A stretch of DNA of 64,000 nucleotides, from contig JAFLRR010000004.1 of assembly GCA_022511345.1 (NCBI GenBank), forward strand, positions 62,001 to 126,000, read 5' to 3'. Below are positions 1 to 7,830 of this stretch, piece after piece; positions within the stretch are counted from its first letter, which is position 1, and every line of letters begins with the position of its first letter. The position numbers and the translations under genes are program-made. The notes beneath the pieces were generated by a model. It had not been told where the DNA came from, searched no databases, and was given only the letters and a program-made list of their open reading frames with translations. Source of the stretch: Alistipes sp. Its GTDB lineage: Bacteria; Bacteroidota; Bacteroidia; Bacteroidales; Rikenellaceae.

Positions 1-92
1 AGAGCAGAGCCGAAATCTTCGGGCTATGCCGAGACGAGAAAACGACCGTTGAAAACGAACGGAAAATTGTAGCCTATGTCAGCGAAAAATGA
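1..92 (+). CDS. possible 3' end of a protein gene cut by the window start
   Basis: Frame 3 is open from the first complete codon at base 3 to a TGA at 90-92 and reads as about 29 charged residues ending in AYVSEK. It is the only frame in this stretch that looks like a natural protein C terminus. Everything upstream lies outside the window, so no family can be assigned. It lies tail to tail with the MORN-like gene, 38 bases away, and probably belongs to the same accessory region. It could equally be chance reading. Confidence 0.3.
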   Translation, partial: SRAEIFGLCRDEKTTVENERKIVAYVSEK

Positions 93-130
93 CAGGGCGA
101 CAGTCGTCAGGGTTTCACTTTCTTCCGAGG

Positions 131-1417
131 TTATTTATGAGTTACATTCCAAGGGAAAGTATAAATAGCGTCGTTTATATTGATATTAATATGCATAACT
201 ATGCCTTTTCGCCGTTGAATATGGATATATCCTGATATTGTTTCTCCGGGATATATTGTTGTCTTTTTTAGATAGCCTTCATCCTTTGCAGCTCTTTCCG
301 ATAATAATGCGTTATCGTACGCAGCTATTCTATTACTTGCTATAATTTGAGCTTGGTATGCAGCGGCTCCATTATAAGTGGTTGTTGTCGATGTTGAGTG
401 ACCATAATATGACGAGTTCCCAGAATAACTTCCATAGGCATATCCGCCACTGCCATATGCCGAAGCACTGCCATAACTAGAGGAGAATCCACTATATGAT
501 GAATTCGTGGTGGAACTTGAGTACCCGGCATTAGATGCTGCCATACCCTCTGCGAATGCATTAAGAGCCATTGCCCAATTTTGTCGTCTACGCACCTTTT
601 TCATATATTCATCTGCAGAAAATACTTTTAGCTCAAATTCTTGTCCATTTGCATCCAATAATGATGCAGTAATCTTTTCTGGTTCAAAGTCGATAGGAAA
701 CATCGAATTGTTTGCTATTATGATTGGTATCTGGAAATACTTTCCATAATCTCGCACTTGATTATTAGTCATACCTATCATTATGCCATTTTTATTATAA
801 TATGGCCATTCTTCTCCATTCTTATACTCAGTTAGTTTTTCATTTAAGGATGGAGATTCATATATGGGCTGTTTGGTGATAAAGTTTATTTTACTACAAA
901 ATCCATCTTTATTAGAAACTATATAATAATTGTGGATTGGCTCTCCATTCCTATATTCAATTTGTATACATATGTCCCCATTTTCAGAGAACTCTGTATA
1001 AACACCTTCTAACTTATCATCTTTAAAATAGGCGTGTAAAGAAATAAGTCCATCTTCCTTATATCTTGTATATTCACCATCTTGCTTGCCATTAGTCCTA
1101 AAACCTTTCTGTTCAATATTTCCAGACTTATAGTAATTGGTGAACTCTCCATCAAATACTGATTTTGAATCATCGTATTTGTCTATGGTAATGTAATATC
1201 CCTCCGATTGTAATTCCCCTGTAATATAATAATCACGGAATGGTTTTCTAAAATTACTATCATTTGATTCCGAGACGATACGATAGTATGTGGCAAATGC
1301 TTTTACCTCGACACCCTTCCAGTCTTTATTATAATACAGAGTGTCAACTCGCATTTGTGCAAAACTAGGAGTCGATGTTATCACCCCCAAAACTAGTAGC
1401 GTAAGATTCTTTCTCAT
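131..1417 (-). CDS. secreted MORN-like / YwqK-type repeat protein
   Basis: The 428-residue protein starts with a clear signal peptide (MRKNLTLLVLG, cut after SFAQ). Residues about 85-165 carry imperfect repeats of the MORN/YwqK kind (G-x-Y-x-x-Y-x-x-D/N-G, for example DGEYTRYKEDG), a fold that forms beta-hairpin ladders at surfaces. Residues about 300-345 are a low-complexity Ser/Gly/Tyr/Thr tract that is probably disordered. The C terminus looks like a small beta domain. It is likely exported to the periplasm or cell surface; its role is unknown. The gene is visibly AT-rich and its codon use differs from the GC-rich genes after base 3000, which with the nearby dnaB fragment suggests acquisition by transfer. 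YwqK family members are labelled antitoxins in databases, but nothing here supports a toxin partner. Confidence 0.75.
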   Translation of the reverse strand: MRKNLTLLVLGVITSTPSFAQMRVDTLYYNKDWKGVEVKAFATYYRIVSESNDSNFRKPFRDYYITGELQSEGYYITIDKYDDSKSVFDGEFTNYYKSGNIEQKGFRTNGKQDGEYTRYKEDGLISLHAYFKDDKLEGVYTEFSENGDICIQIEYRNGEPIHNYYIVSNKDGFCSKINFITKQPIYESPSLNEKLTEYKNGEEWPYYNKNGIMIGMTNNQVRDYGKYFQIPIIIANNSMFPIDFEPEKITASLLDANGQEFELKVFSADEYMKKVRRRQNWAMALNAFAEGMAASNAGYSSSTTNSSYSGFSSSYGSASAYGSGGYAYGSYSGNSSYYGHSTSTTTTYNGAAAYQAQIIASNRIAAYDNALLSERAAKDEGYLKKTTIYPGETISGYIHIQRRKGIVMHINININDAIYTFPWNVTHK

Positions 1418-1494
1418 TTTTAATACTCTTTATACCCTTTGCTGCCATGAGAGCTTATTATTCACGAAAGCGTGGAGCTGTATGCCGCATCTTT

Positions 1495-1610
1495 GAATGA
1501 AGGTCCTGAGAAAACCTTTGTGTACGGATGTGATATAGCAGTCCACGCCGATGCGTGAGAACCACTATGCTATCCTTGTACACGTTTGAAAGTCTCTCAG
1601 GTTTTCATTC
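1495..1610. repeat. long imperfect inverted repeat (hairpin of about 115 bases)
   Basis: The left arm from 1495 (GAATGAAGGTCCTGAG) matches the reverse complement of the right arm ending at 1610 (GAATGAAAACCTGAG) with small bulges. The pairing continues inward through GTGTAC and ATAG elements to a perfect CACGC-CGAT-GCGTG tip at 1544-1557. It lies in the gap between the MORN-like gene and the dnaB fragment, where no protein gene is visible. It could be the end of a mobile element, a recombination site that folds as single-stranded DNA, or an RNA hairpin. I do not recognise a named family. Confidence 0.55.
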
Positions 1611-1694
1611 GCAAGAGATAAGCATAACGCTTCTTTATGTCTTTTGGGTAGAGTCGTTCTCTATCCATTTATAAAGGTAATAAAAAGTTTTTGA

Positions 1695-2138
1695 AAATAT
1701 GATATCGACTATTTGCAGTTGGTGAGTGTGTCGCCCGAAGAGCGGCGCTATGGCAACCGTGAACGCGAGGTTGCGGAGATTAGCCGTGCGGCCAAACTGC
1801 TGGCCAAGGAACTGGATATTCCCGTTGTGCTGCTGGCTCAGTTGTCGCGTAAGGTGGAGGAACGTGCGGACAAGACGTCGTTGCTGTCGGACTTGCGTGA
1901 GTCGGGCGCGATAGAGCAGGACGCCGATATGGTAATCTTCATCGACCGACCGGCTGTGTATGGCATCGAATCCTTTGATGGCGGACGGTACGGCACTATA
2001 TTCTCGCAGGGCGTGGGTCGCTTAACAATAGCCAAAAACCGCGAGGGCACGACCGGCTACATTCCCTTTCGCCATAACGAGAGCCTGACCGTTATCTCGG
2101 ACTACACTGTCCAGACAAGTAACACGGAAATCGGGTAA
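1695..2138 (+). pseudogene. truncated replicative DNA helicase (DnaB C-terminal fragment)
   Basis: The reading frame encodes about 147 residues of the RecA-like C-terminal half of DnaB: the Walker B strand (DYLQLV), the region leading to the arginine finger, and the signature SDLRESGAIEQDADMV. A full DnaB is around 450-520 residues, so the N-terminal domain, linker and Walker A are missing. An in-frame TGA at 1692-1694 lies directly before the homology, and the sequence upstream is unrelated hairpin DNA. The ORF-track start (TTG at 1713) is inside the homology and is not a real start. Sequence details such as PEERRYGNREREVAEISR look to me like the DnaB copies carried on Bacteroidales conjugative elements, but that is from memory. 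It is most likely a non-functional element remnant. Confidence 0.8.
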
Positions 2139-2655
2139 CGACCGTACATCGGATATGCCTCTGCTTGCAGTTTGAGTGGCATTTCTCCCTGCGGCGGCAG
2201 CTGTATGGGGGATTAGGCTACCCCGACCATCGTTGGGTTGTACAACAGGCAAGCCTGCGTCAGCAGGTCAAGTGGCACGGCACAGAGCCGTGCAGAGCCG
2301 AAAGTATCGCGCCGTTGCCGGTGCGATTTTCTGCATAGGGAGGTGCGGTCGGCACTCCGTCCCGATGCGAAGCGCGGAACTTCCTGCGGGCGATAACAGG
2401 TTGTCGCCCCTCTTCCCTCATCTCGGAAACCTTTGGCGTAGCCAATGTGTTTGCCACCCAGATAAGCGAGTGTAACAGTTGCCCGCCCGGCGGACTATCT
2501 GCTGCTGAACGCGCAAAAAATTTCCCGATAGGGGACTGCCAAAACAAAAAATGATGGCTGTTGAAAATTTTTTTCTGCCTGCCGAAATGGGACAAAATAG
2601 GCATAAAAACGGCAGAGGGTTAAAGCAAAGTTGTGTCGAAATTGTGTACCGGCGG
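2139..2655. other. non-coding stretch between dnaB fragment and tRNA-Val
   Basis: About 500 bases without a convincing gene. It holds a short perfect hairpin (GCACGGC 2275-2281 with GCCGTGC 2287-2293) and an AT-rich section near 2520-2600. The minus-strand ORF 2260-2604 (114 residues) has no domain or signal sequence. Its composition resembles spurious ORFs that I associate with the ends of Bacteroidales conjugative elements, which would fit an element end next to a tRNA, but this cannot be shown from the window alone. Confidence 0.4.
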
Positions 2656-2691
2656 AAAAACAAACAAGCACCTACATCGCTGTAAGTGCTT
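2656..2691 (-). terminator. rho-independent terminator of tRNA-Val
   Basis: Read on the minus strand, AAGCACTTACAG pairs with TGTAGGTGCTT (2666-2691) and is followed by a T-rich run, GTTTGTTTTT. It lies 11 bases beyond the 3' end of the tRNA. Confidence 0.75.
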
Positions 2692-2702
2692 GATTTTCAG
2701 TG

Positions 2703-2777
2703 TGGGAGCTGAGGGATTCGAACCCCCGACCCTCTGCTTGTAAGGCAGACGCTCTGAACCAGCTGAGCTAAGCTCCC
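2703..2777 (-). tRNA. tRNA-Val (anticodon TAC)
   Basis: The reverse complement folds as a full cloverleaf: acceptor GGGAGCT/AGCTCCC, D stem GCTC/GAGC, anticodon stem TCTGC/GCAGA with loop CTTACAA (anticodon TAC), and T arm GGGGG-TTCGAAT-CCCTC with one G-T pair. The discriminator is A and CCA is not encoded. The 3' side abuts the accessory region with the dnaB fragment, which is the usual side for integration at tRNA genes. Confidence 0.95.
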
Positions 2778-2802
2778 TAATCTTAAAAATGGCTCGGGAC
2801 TG

Positions 2803-2833
2803 CAAAGGTAATACTTTTTTGCCTATTTGCAAA
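2803..2833 (-). promoter_or_regulatory. promoter of tRNA-Val
   Basis: Minus strand TTTG, a 19-base spacer, then TACCTTTG (2803-2810): a very good match to the Bacteroidales -33/-7 consensus, about 25 bases before the tRNA 5' end. Confidence 0.75.
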
Positions 2834-2950
2834 TTTTATGTCACCTTTATCGCATCTTTTTTGCAACACCCTCGAAACTGACCTTCGCACTTGCGTGCCG
2901 CCGCAGCCTCTTCGTCGCCCGGATGCCGATATGCAACCCTCGCACAAAAG

Positions 2951-3024
2951 CGCCTGAACAAGGACTTGAACCTAGGACCCCATGATTAACAGTCATGTGC
3001 TCTAACCGACTGAGCTATTCAGGC
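2951..3024 (-). tRNA. tRNA-Asn (anticodon GTT)
   Basis: The reverse complement gives acceptor GCCTGAA/TTCAGGC, D stem GCTC/GAGC, anticodon loop CTGTTAA (anticodon GTT), and a T arm with TTCAAGT. The discriminator is G and CCA is not encoded. Confidence 0.95.
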
Positions 3025-3056
3025 TTTTACAACCGATGTCTACCGGTTTCGGAGTG

Positions 3057-3064
3057 CAAATATA
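3057..3064 (-). promoter_or_regulatory. promoter -7 element of tRNA-Asn
   Basis: TATATTTG on the minus strand, 33 bases before the tRNA 5' end. A good TTG at the expected -33 distance is not evident. Confidence 0.5.
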
Positions 3065-3117
3065 TAGCAAAAATTGATTCCTGCAAAATTATTGAAGCTT
3101 TTTTTCCAAAAAAAATG

Positions 3118-3125
3118 TACCTTTA
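3118..3125 (+). promoter_or_regulatory. candidate -7 element of the DUF1573 gene
   Basis: TACCTTTA matches TAnnTTTG except for the last base. It lies so close to the start codon that a transcript beginning 7 bases later would be almost leaderless and would favour the ATG at 3134. Confidence 0.35.
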
Positions 3126-3127
3126 CA

Positions 3128-4222
3128 ATGCCTATGAAACTCGTTAGATTATTTTTATCGCTGGCTCTCACGCTGTTATCGGCAGCCTCGCTGCGAGCCG
3201 GTGAAGACGGACCGCTCAGATTCGACTCACCGGCCCACGATTTCGGCACCATACGCGAGCAGGACGGCAGGGTTTCGCACACCTTTCGATTCGTCAACAC
3301 GGGCGACTCCCCCGCTGTCATCACGGCAGTCGAGACCTCGTGCGGGTGCACCGTGGCGGACTTCTCCAAGCGGCCCGTTATGCCCGGCCAGAGCGGCGAG
3401 ATAACCATAACCTACGACCCAGAAAACCGCCCCGGCGTCTTCACGCGCGATGTAGACGTCTACACCGCCGACCGCCGACGTGCGGCGCGGCTGCGCATCG
3501 AGGGCAGCGTCGAGCCGCGCCCCAGAAGCATCGAGGAGACCTATCCGGTGGATGCCGGTGCCGGACTGAGGCTCACGGCTACATTCATACCATTCAGCTA
3601 CGTGTCGCACGGCATGCCCAAACAGAGCTACATTGGCTGCATAAACACATCCGACAAACCCGTGCGTCTGGCAGTGAAGATTGTCAAGGGCAGCGGCCTG
3701 ATGTCCGTCGTGGCGCCCGCAAGACTCGAGCCGGGACAAAGGGCCGAAATAGGGTTCATATATTCGGTTGCCGAGGGCTCCGACATATACCGCACGGCCG
3801 GCGATGCGGCTGAGATTTCAGTCGACGGACAGCGGCTCAAGACCCGCATTTCGACCGATGCCATAATCGTCGGCAACTACGACCCCGAGGCCGCTTTTCC
3901 TGCTCCGCAGGCGCATGTGAGCAAGAACAACGCTAATTTCGGGACGGTAAAACGCTCGTCCGGCGTGCGCCGCATACCCGTAAAGATAGCCAACAACGGC
4001 GGCGAGCCGCTGCGTATCGACGGTTTCGAGACCCAGGGAGCCGTGTCGCTGTCGCTCAGGCGCGGCACCATAGTCGACAGCGGCGAGGATCTCTCGTTCG
4101 ACATAATCCTTCGCCCGTCGGCTGCGCAGTACGGATTCCTGTCGCAGCGAATCCGTCTCTTCACCAACGACCCGGTGCGGCCCATGCGGCAGATACATGT
4201 CACGGCCGCCATAGAAGATTAA
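3128..4222 (+). CDS. secreted DUF1573-domain protein (two ASH-like domains)
   Basis: The protein of about 364 residues has a signal peptide (MKLVRLFLSLALTLLSA, cut near SLRAG) followed by a DUF1573 immunoglobulin-like domain. Its features are H-D-F-G-T-I, V-x-x-T-F-x-F-x-N-T-G and the S-C-G-C-T segment. A second divergent copy near the C terminus has NFGTV and PVKIANNGGEPL. DUF1573 proteins are common exported proteins in Bacteroidetes; the fold is probably structural or binding, and the function is not established. The ORF-track start at 3074 is not an ATG and lacks a signal sequence, so I use the ATG at 3128; the ATG at 3134 is equally possible. The LUD gene follows 15 bases downstream and may be co-transcribed. 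Confidence 0.85.
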   Translation: MPMKLVRLFLSLALTLLSAASLRAGEDGPLRFDSPAHDFGTIREQDGRVSHTFRFVNTGDSPAVITAVETSCGCTVADFSKRPVMPGQSGEITITYDPENRPGVFTRDVDVYTADRRRAARLRIEGSVEPRPRSIEETYPVDAGAGLRLTATFIPFSYVSHGMPKQSYIGCINTSDKPVRLAVKIVKGSGLMSVVAPARLEPGQRAEIGFIYSVAEGSDIYRTAGDAAEISVDGQRLKTRISTDAIIVGNYDPEAAFPAPQAHVSKNNANFGTVKRSSGVRRIPVKIANNGGEPLRIDGFETQGAVSLSLRRGTIVDSGEDLSFDIILRPSAAQYGFLSQRIRLFTNDPVRPMRQIHVTAAIED

Positions 4223-4237
4223 CCGTTTAGACCCATC

Positions 4238-4855
4238 ATGAATATCTCAACTGACGACCTCGACACTGCCGTGCGGAATCTCACCGCCAAAGGCTACCGC
4301 GCAGCCCGCTTCGCGACCATGGCCGAAGCCGTGGACTACATCGACTCGTGCATCGACGGCCGCAGCGTCGCTTTCGGCGGCTCGGTGACGCTGCTCGACG
4401 CTGGACTCTTCGACCGTATTGCCAGCCACAACACCGTTTTGTGGCACTGGAAAGAGGAGCGCCTCACGCGCGAGGAGCTCGAGGCCGAGGTCCGGAAGGC
4501 AGACATATATATATCGTCCGTCAACGCCCTGACGCTTGGCGGCGAGATAGTCAACATCGACGGCGTGGGCAACCGCACCTCGGCCATAGAGCACGGACAC
4601 GGCAAGGTATTCCTGCTTGCGGGCCGCAACAAGCTCACCGCCGACATCGACCGGGCCGTACACCGCGCCCGCAACGTGGCCGCACCGCTCAATGCCCGCC
4701 GTCTTGGCAAGCGCACTCCCTGCGCCGCAAAGGCCGACAGATGCTACGACTGCGACTCTCCGGAGAGAATCTGCCGCATACTCTCCATCCTGTGGCGCTG
4801 CCCCATGCGTGCGCAGATAGAGGTTCTGCTAGTGGACGAGGATGCGGGATGTTAA
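4238..4855 (+). CDS. LUD-domain (LutC-like, DUF162) protein
   Basis: The 205-residue cytosolic protein matches the LUD fold: an N-terminal helix, then the glycine-rich AFGGSVTL segment and the conserved N-x-x-G-x-G-N-R-T/S (NIDGVGNRTSA) substrate-site loop. Near the C terminus is CYDCDSPERIC, the Cys pattern seen in the single-domain LUD proteins of anaerobes. Related LutC proteins work with LutAB in lactate oxidation, but no lutA or lutB is present here, so the substrate is unknown. The gene sits directly ahead of the NfnAB-like pair, and the promoter of that pair begins in the base after its stop codon. Confidence 0.85.
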   Translation: MNISTDDLDTAVRNLTAKGYRAARFATMAEAVDYIDSCIDGRSVAFGGSVTLLDAGLFDRIASHNTVLWHWKEERLTREELEAEVRKADIYISSVNALTLGGEIVNIDGVGNRTSAIEHGHGKVFLLAGRNKLTADIDRAVHRARNVAAPLNARRLGKRTPCAAKADRCYDCDSPERICRILSILWRCPMRAQIEVLLVDEDAGC

Positions 4856-4886
4856 TTGACCAAGTCACTCATTCTTCATATATTTG
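4856..4886 (+). promoter_or_regulatory. promoter of the NfnA-like gene
   Basis: TTG (4856-4858), a 20-base spacer and TATATTTG (4879-4886). Predicted transcription start is near 4893, 14 bases before the ATG at 4907. This makes the ORF-track start at 4856 impossible. Confidence 0.75.
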
Positions 4887-4906
4887 CAGAAAGATTTACA
4901 GAGATT

Positions 4907-5791
4907 ATGTACAGAATAGTCGAAAAGAGATTGCTCGCCGAGGGTATCTGCCTCATGCGGGTCGAGGCCCCGAGAGTCGCCGCTTCGGCGCTGCCGGGCC
5001 AGTTCGTCATGGTACGCGCCGATGAGAAGGGCGAGCGCATACCGCTCACCGTCGCCGACTACGACACCGTGCAGGGCACCGTGACCATCGTCACGCAGGC
5101 CATAGGAGTCTCCACACGCAAGATATGCGCCCTGAATGTCGGAGAATCGCTCGCCGACTTCGCCGGACCTCTGGGCCGTCCGTCCGATTTCGTTCACGAA
5201 ACCGACGAAGCGCTGCGCGGCAGGCGTTATCTCTTCGTTGCGGGCGGCGTAGGCACTGCGCCGGTCTATCCGCAGGTCAAGTGGCTGCATGAGCATGGCG
5301 CCAGTGTCGATGTCATCATAGGCGCCAAGAGCTCGCAGATGCTGATTTACACGGATGAGATGCGCGCCGTGGCCGACAACCTCTACATCGCCACCGACGA
5401 CGGCAGCGAGGGTTTCCGCGGCCTGGTCACCGACCTTATCAAGGAGCTTGTCGAGGTGCGGGCCGAGAGATACGACGAGTGCGTGGCCATAGGCCCCATG
5501 ATAATGATGAAGTTCGTGGCCCGCACCACAAAGGCCTATTCGCTCAAGACCACCGTGTCGCTCAACGCGCTGATGGTCGACGGTACGGGCATGTGCGGCG
5601 CCTGTCGCGTCACGGTCGGCGGCAGGACACGCTTCACGTGCGTCGACGGTCCCGAGTTCGACGCCCACGAGGTCGACTTCGACGAGGCCATGCGCCGGCA
5701 GGGCATGTACCGCACGCTCGAGGAGCGTGCCAATGCCATTGCTGCCGAGCGGGCCGCCGGCCACGTCTGCCGCATAGGACTGGATAAATGA
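4907..5791 (+). CDS. nfnA: ferredoxin-NADP reductase-like FAD/NAD-binding subunit (NfnA/SudB type)
   Basis: The 294-residue protein has an FAD-binding beta barrel (residues about 1-100), an NAD(P)-binding Rossmann domain with LFVAGGVGTAP, and a C-terminal [2Fe-2S] ligand set (MCGACR then FTCVDG, Cys about 230, 233 and 245). This is the layout of dihydroorotate-dehydrogenase electron transfer subunits and NfnA. Next to an NfnB/GltA-like gene it most likely forms NfnAB, which couples NADH, NADPH and ferredoxin by flavin-based electron bifurcation in anaerobes. The start is the ATG at 4907, chosen from the promoter position and homology (MYRIVEKR). The two genes are separated by an AT-rich repeat tract rather than a terminator. 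A role as sulfide dehydrogenase subunit is the main alternative. Confidence 0.85.
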   Translation: MYRIVEKRLLAEGICLMRVEAPRVAASALPGQFVMVRADEKGERIPLTVADYDTVQGTVTIVTQAIGVSTRKICALNVGESLADFAGPLGRPSDFVHETDEALRGRRYLFVAGGVGTAPVYPQVKWLHEHGASVDVIIGAKSSQMLIYTDEMRAVADNLYIATDDGSEGFRGLVTDLIKELVEVRAERYDECVAIGPMIMMKFVARTTKAYSLKTTVSLNALMVDGTGMCGACRVTVGGRTRFTCVDGPEFDAHEVDFDEAMRRQGMYRTLEERANAIAAERAAGHVCRIGLDK

Positions 5792-5868
5792 TAAATTAAT
5801 AATTAGTAATGGGTAATTATTTTTGATTTCTCATTGCTAATTGCTAATTGTTAATTACTAATTTTAGA
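5787..5868. repeat. AT-rich degenerate tandem repeat (GCTAATT family)
   Basis: A spacer made of variants of ATTAGTAATT and ATTGCTAATTGCTAATTG, unlike the GC-rich genes on both sides. Related tracts occur at 59218-59243 and 60128-60162. Confidence 0.7.
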
Positions 5869-5872
5869 CATT

Positions 5873-7270
5873 ATGGCTAATAGGATACCGCGCGTACCGG
5901 TACGCGAACAGAACCCGCAGGTGCGGGCCGCAAACTTTGAAGAGGTCTGCCTGGGCTACAGCGCCGACGAGGCGCAACTCGAAGCCTCGCGCTGTCTCGA
6001 CTGCAAGAATCCGCGCTGCGTGGCCGCCTGCCCCGTGGGCATCCGCATACCAGACTTCATCCGCGAGGTGCTGCACGGCAACATTCAGGCTGCAGCCGAC
6101 ATAATACACCTCGACTCGTCGCTGCCGAGCGTCTGCGGACGCGTATGCCCGCAGGAGACGCAGTGCGAGGGTTCGTGCATACTCGGCATCAAAGGCGAGC
6201 CGGTAGCTATCGGCAAGCTTGAGCGTTTCGTGGGCGACCAGGCCCTCGACAGCGGCATGACTCCCGCAGCAGCTCCGCGCAACGGCCGCAAGGTGGCGGT
6301 TATAGGCAGTGGCCCGGCAGGTCTGGCCTGCGCCTCGGACCTGGCACGCTGGGGCTACGACGTGAAGATATTCGAGGCGCTGCACCGTGCCGGCGGAGTG
6401 CTGGTTTACGGCATCCCCGAATTCCGCCTGCCCAAGGAGCGAATCGTCCGCCGCGAAATAGACAATGTGCTGCACTTAGGCGTCGAAATCGAGACCGACG
6501 TCATAGCCGGCCGCACCGTAACAATCGACCAGCTGCTCGACAGCGAGGGCTACGACGCCGTCTTCATCGGCTCGGGAGCCGGACTGCCCCGCTTCATGGG
6601 CATCGAGGGCGAGAATCTGAACGGCGTAATCTCGGCCAACGAGTTCCTCACGCGCGTGAACCTCATGCATGCCCACGACGACGAGTACGACACGCCCGTC
6701 TTCCGCGGCCGCCGCACGGTGGTAGTCGGCGGAGGCAACGTGGCCATGGATGCCGTGCGCACGGCCAAGCGTCTCGGCTCCGAGGCCGTGATAGTCTACC
6801 GCCGCTCGGAGAAGGAGCTTCCGGCCCGCGAGGAGGAGGTGCACCACGCCAGGGAGGAGGGCATCGAGTTCCGCATGCTGACCAATCCCGTGCGCGTCAT
6901 AGGCGACGACAAGGGCTCGGTGCGCGCCGTCGAGTGCGTGGAGATGACTCTCGGCGAGCCCGACGCCAGCGGACGCCGCTCGCCCGTAGTCAAGGAGGGC
7001 TCCGAGTTCGAAATCGAGTGCGACGTGGTAATCATGGCTCTCGGCACCTCGCCCAACCCGCTGATCGTCTCCACCACCGAGGGCCTCGACGCCGACAGCC
7101 GCGGGCGCATCACGGCCGACGACAACGGCACGACAAGCCGCGAAGGCGTATTCGCCGGCGGCGATGCCGTGACGGGTGCCGCCACGGTCATTCTGGCCAT
7201 GGGTGCGGGCCGCAAGGCTGCAAAGGCCATAGACGAATATGTAAGGGCTAAATACGCCGCCAAGGCCTGA
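5873..7270 (+). CDS. nfnB: NADPH-dependent glutamate synthase-like / NfnB subunit
   Basis: The 465-residue cytosolic flavoprotein has an N-terminal cluster-binding domain with Cys at 41, 44, 49 and 53 (CLDCKNPRC) and at 88, 92, 98 and 102 (CGRVCPQETQC). An FAD-binding GSGPAG motif lies near residue 145 and an NADP-binding VGGGNVAMDA near 285. This is the architecture of the small subunit of glutamate synthase and of NfnB. The partner gene upstream encodes an NfnA-like subunit, which argues for the bifurcating transhydrogenase over glutamate synthesis; no large glutamate synthase subunit is in the window. A lipoprotein gene starts one base after its stop codon. Confidence 0.9.
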   Translation: MANRIPRVPVREQNPQVRAANFEEVCLGYSADEAQLEASRCLDCKNPRCVAACPVGIRIPDFIREVLHGNIQAAADIIHLDSSLPSVCGRVCPQETQCEGSCILGIKGEPVAIGKLERFVGDQALDSGMTPAAAPRNGRKVAVIGSGPAGLACASDLARWGYDVKIFEALHRAGGVLVYGIPEFRLPKERIVRREIDNVLHLGVEIETDVIAGRTVTIDQLLDSEGYDAVFIGSGAGLPRFMGIEGENLNGVISANEFLTRVNLMHAHDDEYDTPVFRGRRTVVVGGGNVAMDAVRTAKRLGSEAVIVYRRSEKELPAREEEVHHAREEGIEFRMLTNPVRVIGDDKGSVRAVECVEMTLGEPDASGRRSPVVKEGSEFEIECDVVIMALGTSPNPLIVSTTEGLDADSRGRITADDNGTTSREGVFAGGDAVTGAATVILAMGAGRKAAKAIDEYVRAKYAAKA

Positions 7271-7271
7271 C

Positions 7272-7826
7272 ATGACGAGCATACGGATTTTAGCCGCGAC
7301 ACTGGCCGCCGCACTCATCTCGTGCGGCGGCGAAACGCACCGTTTCACCGGCATTGTCGGCAGCACTGCCGACGGCATGTTGACGGTCGACAATCCCGTA
7401 AAGGAGATCACGGCGACATTCTCCGTCGCCGGCATCGGCTGCCGTGAAGAGATCATTGCCGGGGCGCCCGTCACCGTCGAATACCGCGGACGTCTCGACA
7501 GCAGCCCCGAGGCTGTCAGAGTCGACTGCGATGCTACATTCGCCCTGGCTGCAGGCCGCTGGGTCATGGAGGACCCGATAAATCCCGCCTCAAATATCGG
7601 CGCAGAGCTGCGGAACGACTATTCGGCCGCATCCATCAACATGTCCACGCTGAAATTCATCCGCTGGAGTCTCATCGGCGACACGGGCCGCATCCGCCTC
7701 TATGCCATGAGTCTCGGCAACGGCACCATGTGCGAAGTCAGCTACAAGGCGACCATAAGCCGAACCGGCGACCGTCCTACCATGGAGATTGAGGGCACCG
7801 GATGGGTGCTCCGCAAAGAAGAATAA
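7272..7826 (+). CDS. lipocalin-like lipoprotein
   Basis: The 184-residue protein begins with a lipoprotein signal peptide ending in LISC (lipidated Cys about 18). The mature part looks like a small beta barrel: a segment around GRWVMEDPIN and the repeated strand pattern ending in IEGTGWVL resemble the lipocalin-like lipoproteins of Bacteroidales. It starts one base after the NfnB stop and is probably translated from the same mRNA. The function is unknown; there is no obvious metabolic link to NfnAB. It converges with the DAHP synthase gene, leaving four bases between stop codons. Confidence 0.7.
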   Translation: MTSIRILAATLAAALISCGGETHRFTGIVGSTADGMLTVDNPVKEITATFSVAGIGCREEIIAGAPVTVEYRGRLDSSPEAVRVDCDATFALAAGRWVMEDPINPASNIGAELRNDYSAASINMSTLKFIRWSLIGDTGRIRLYAMSLGNGTMCEVSYKATISRTGDRPTMEIEGTGWVLRKEE

Positions 7827-7830
7827 CGAT

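Noticed and set aside
2260-2604. 114-residue minus-strand ORF near tRNA-Val
   Set aside because: No start context, domain or signal; most likely a chance frame in element-end DNA.
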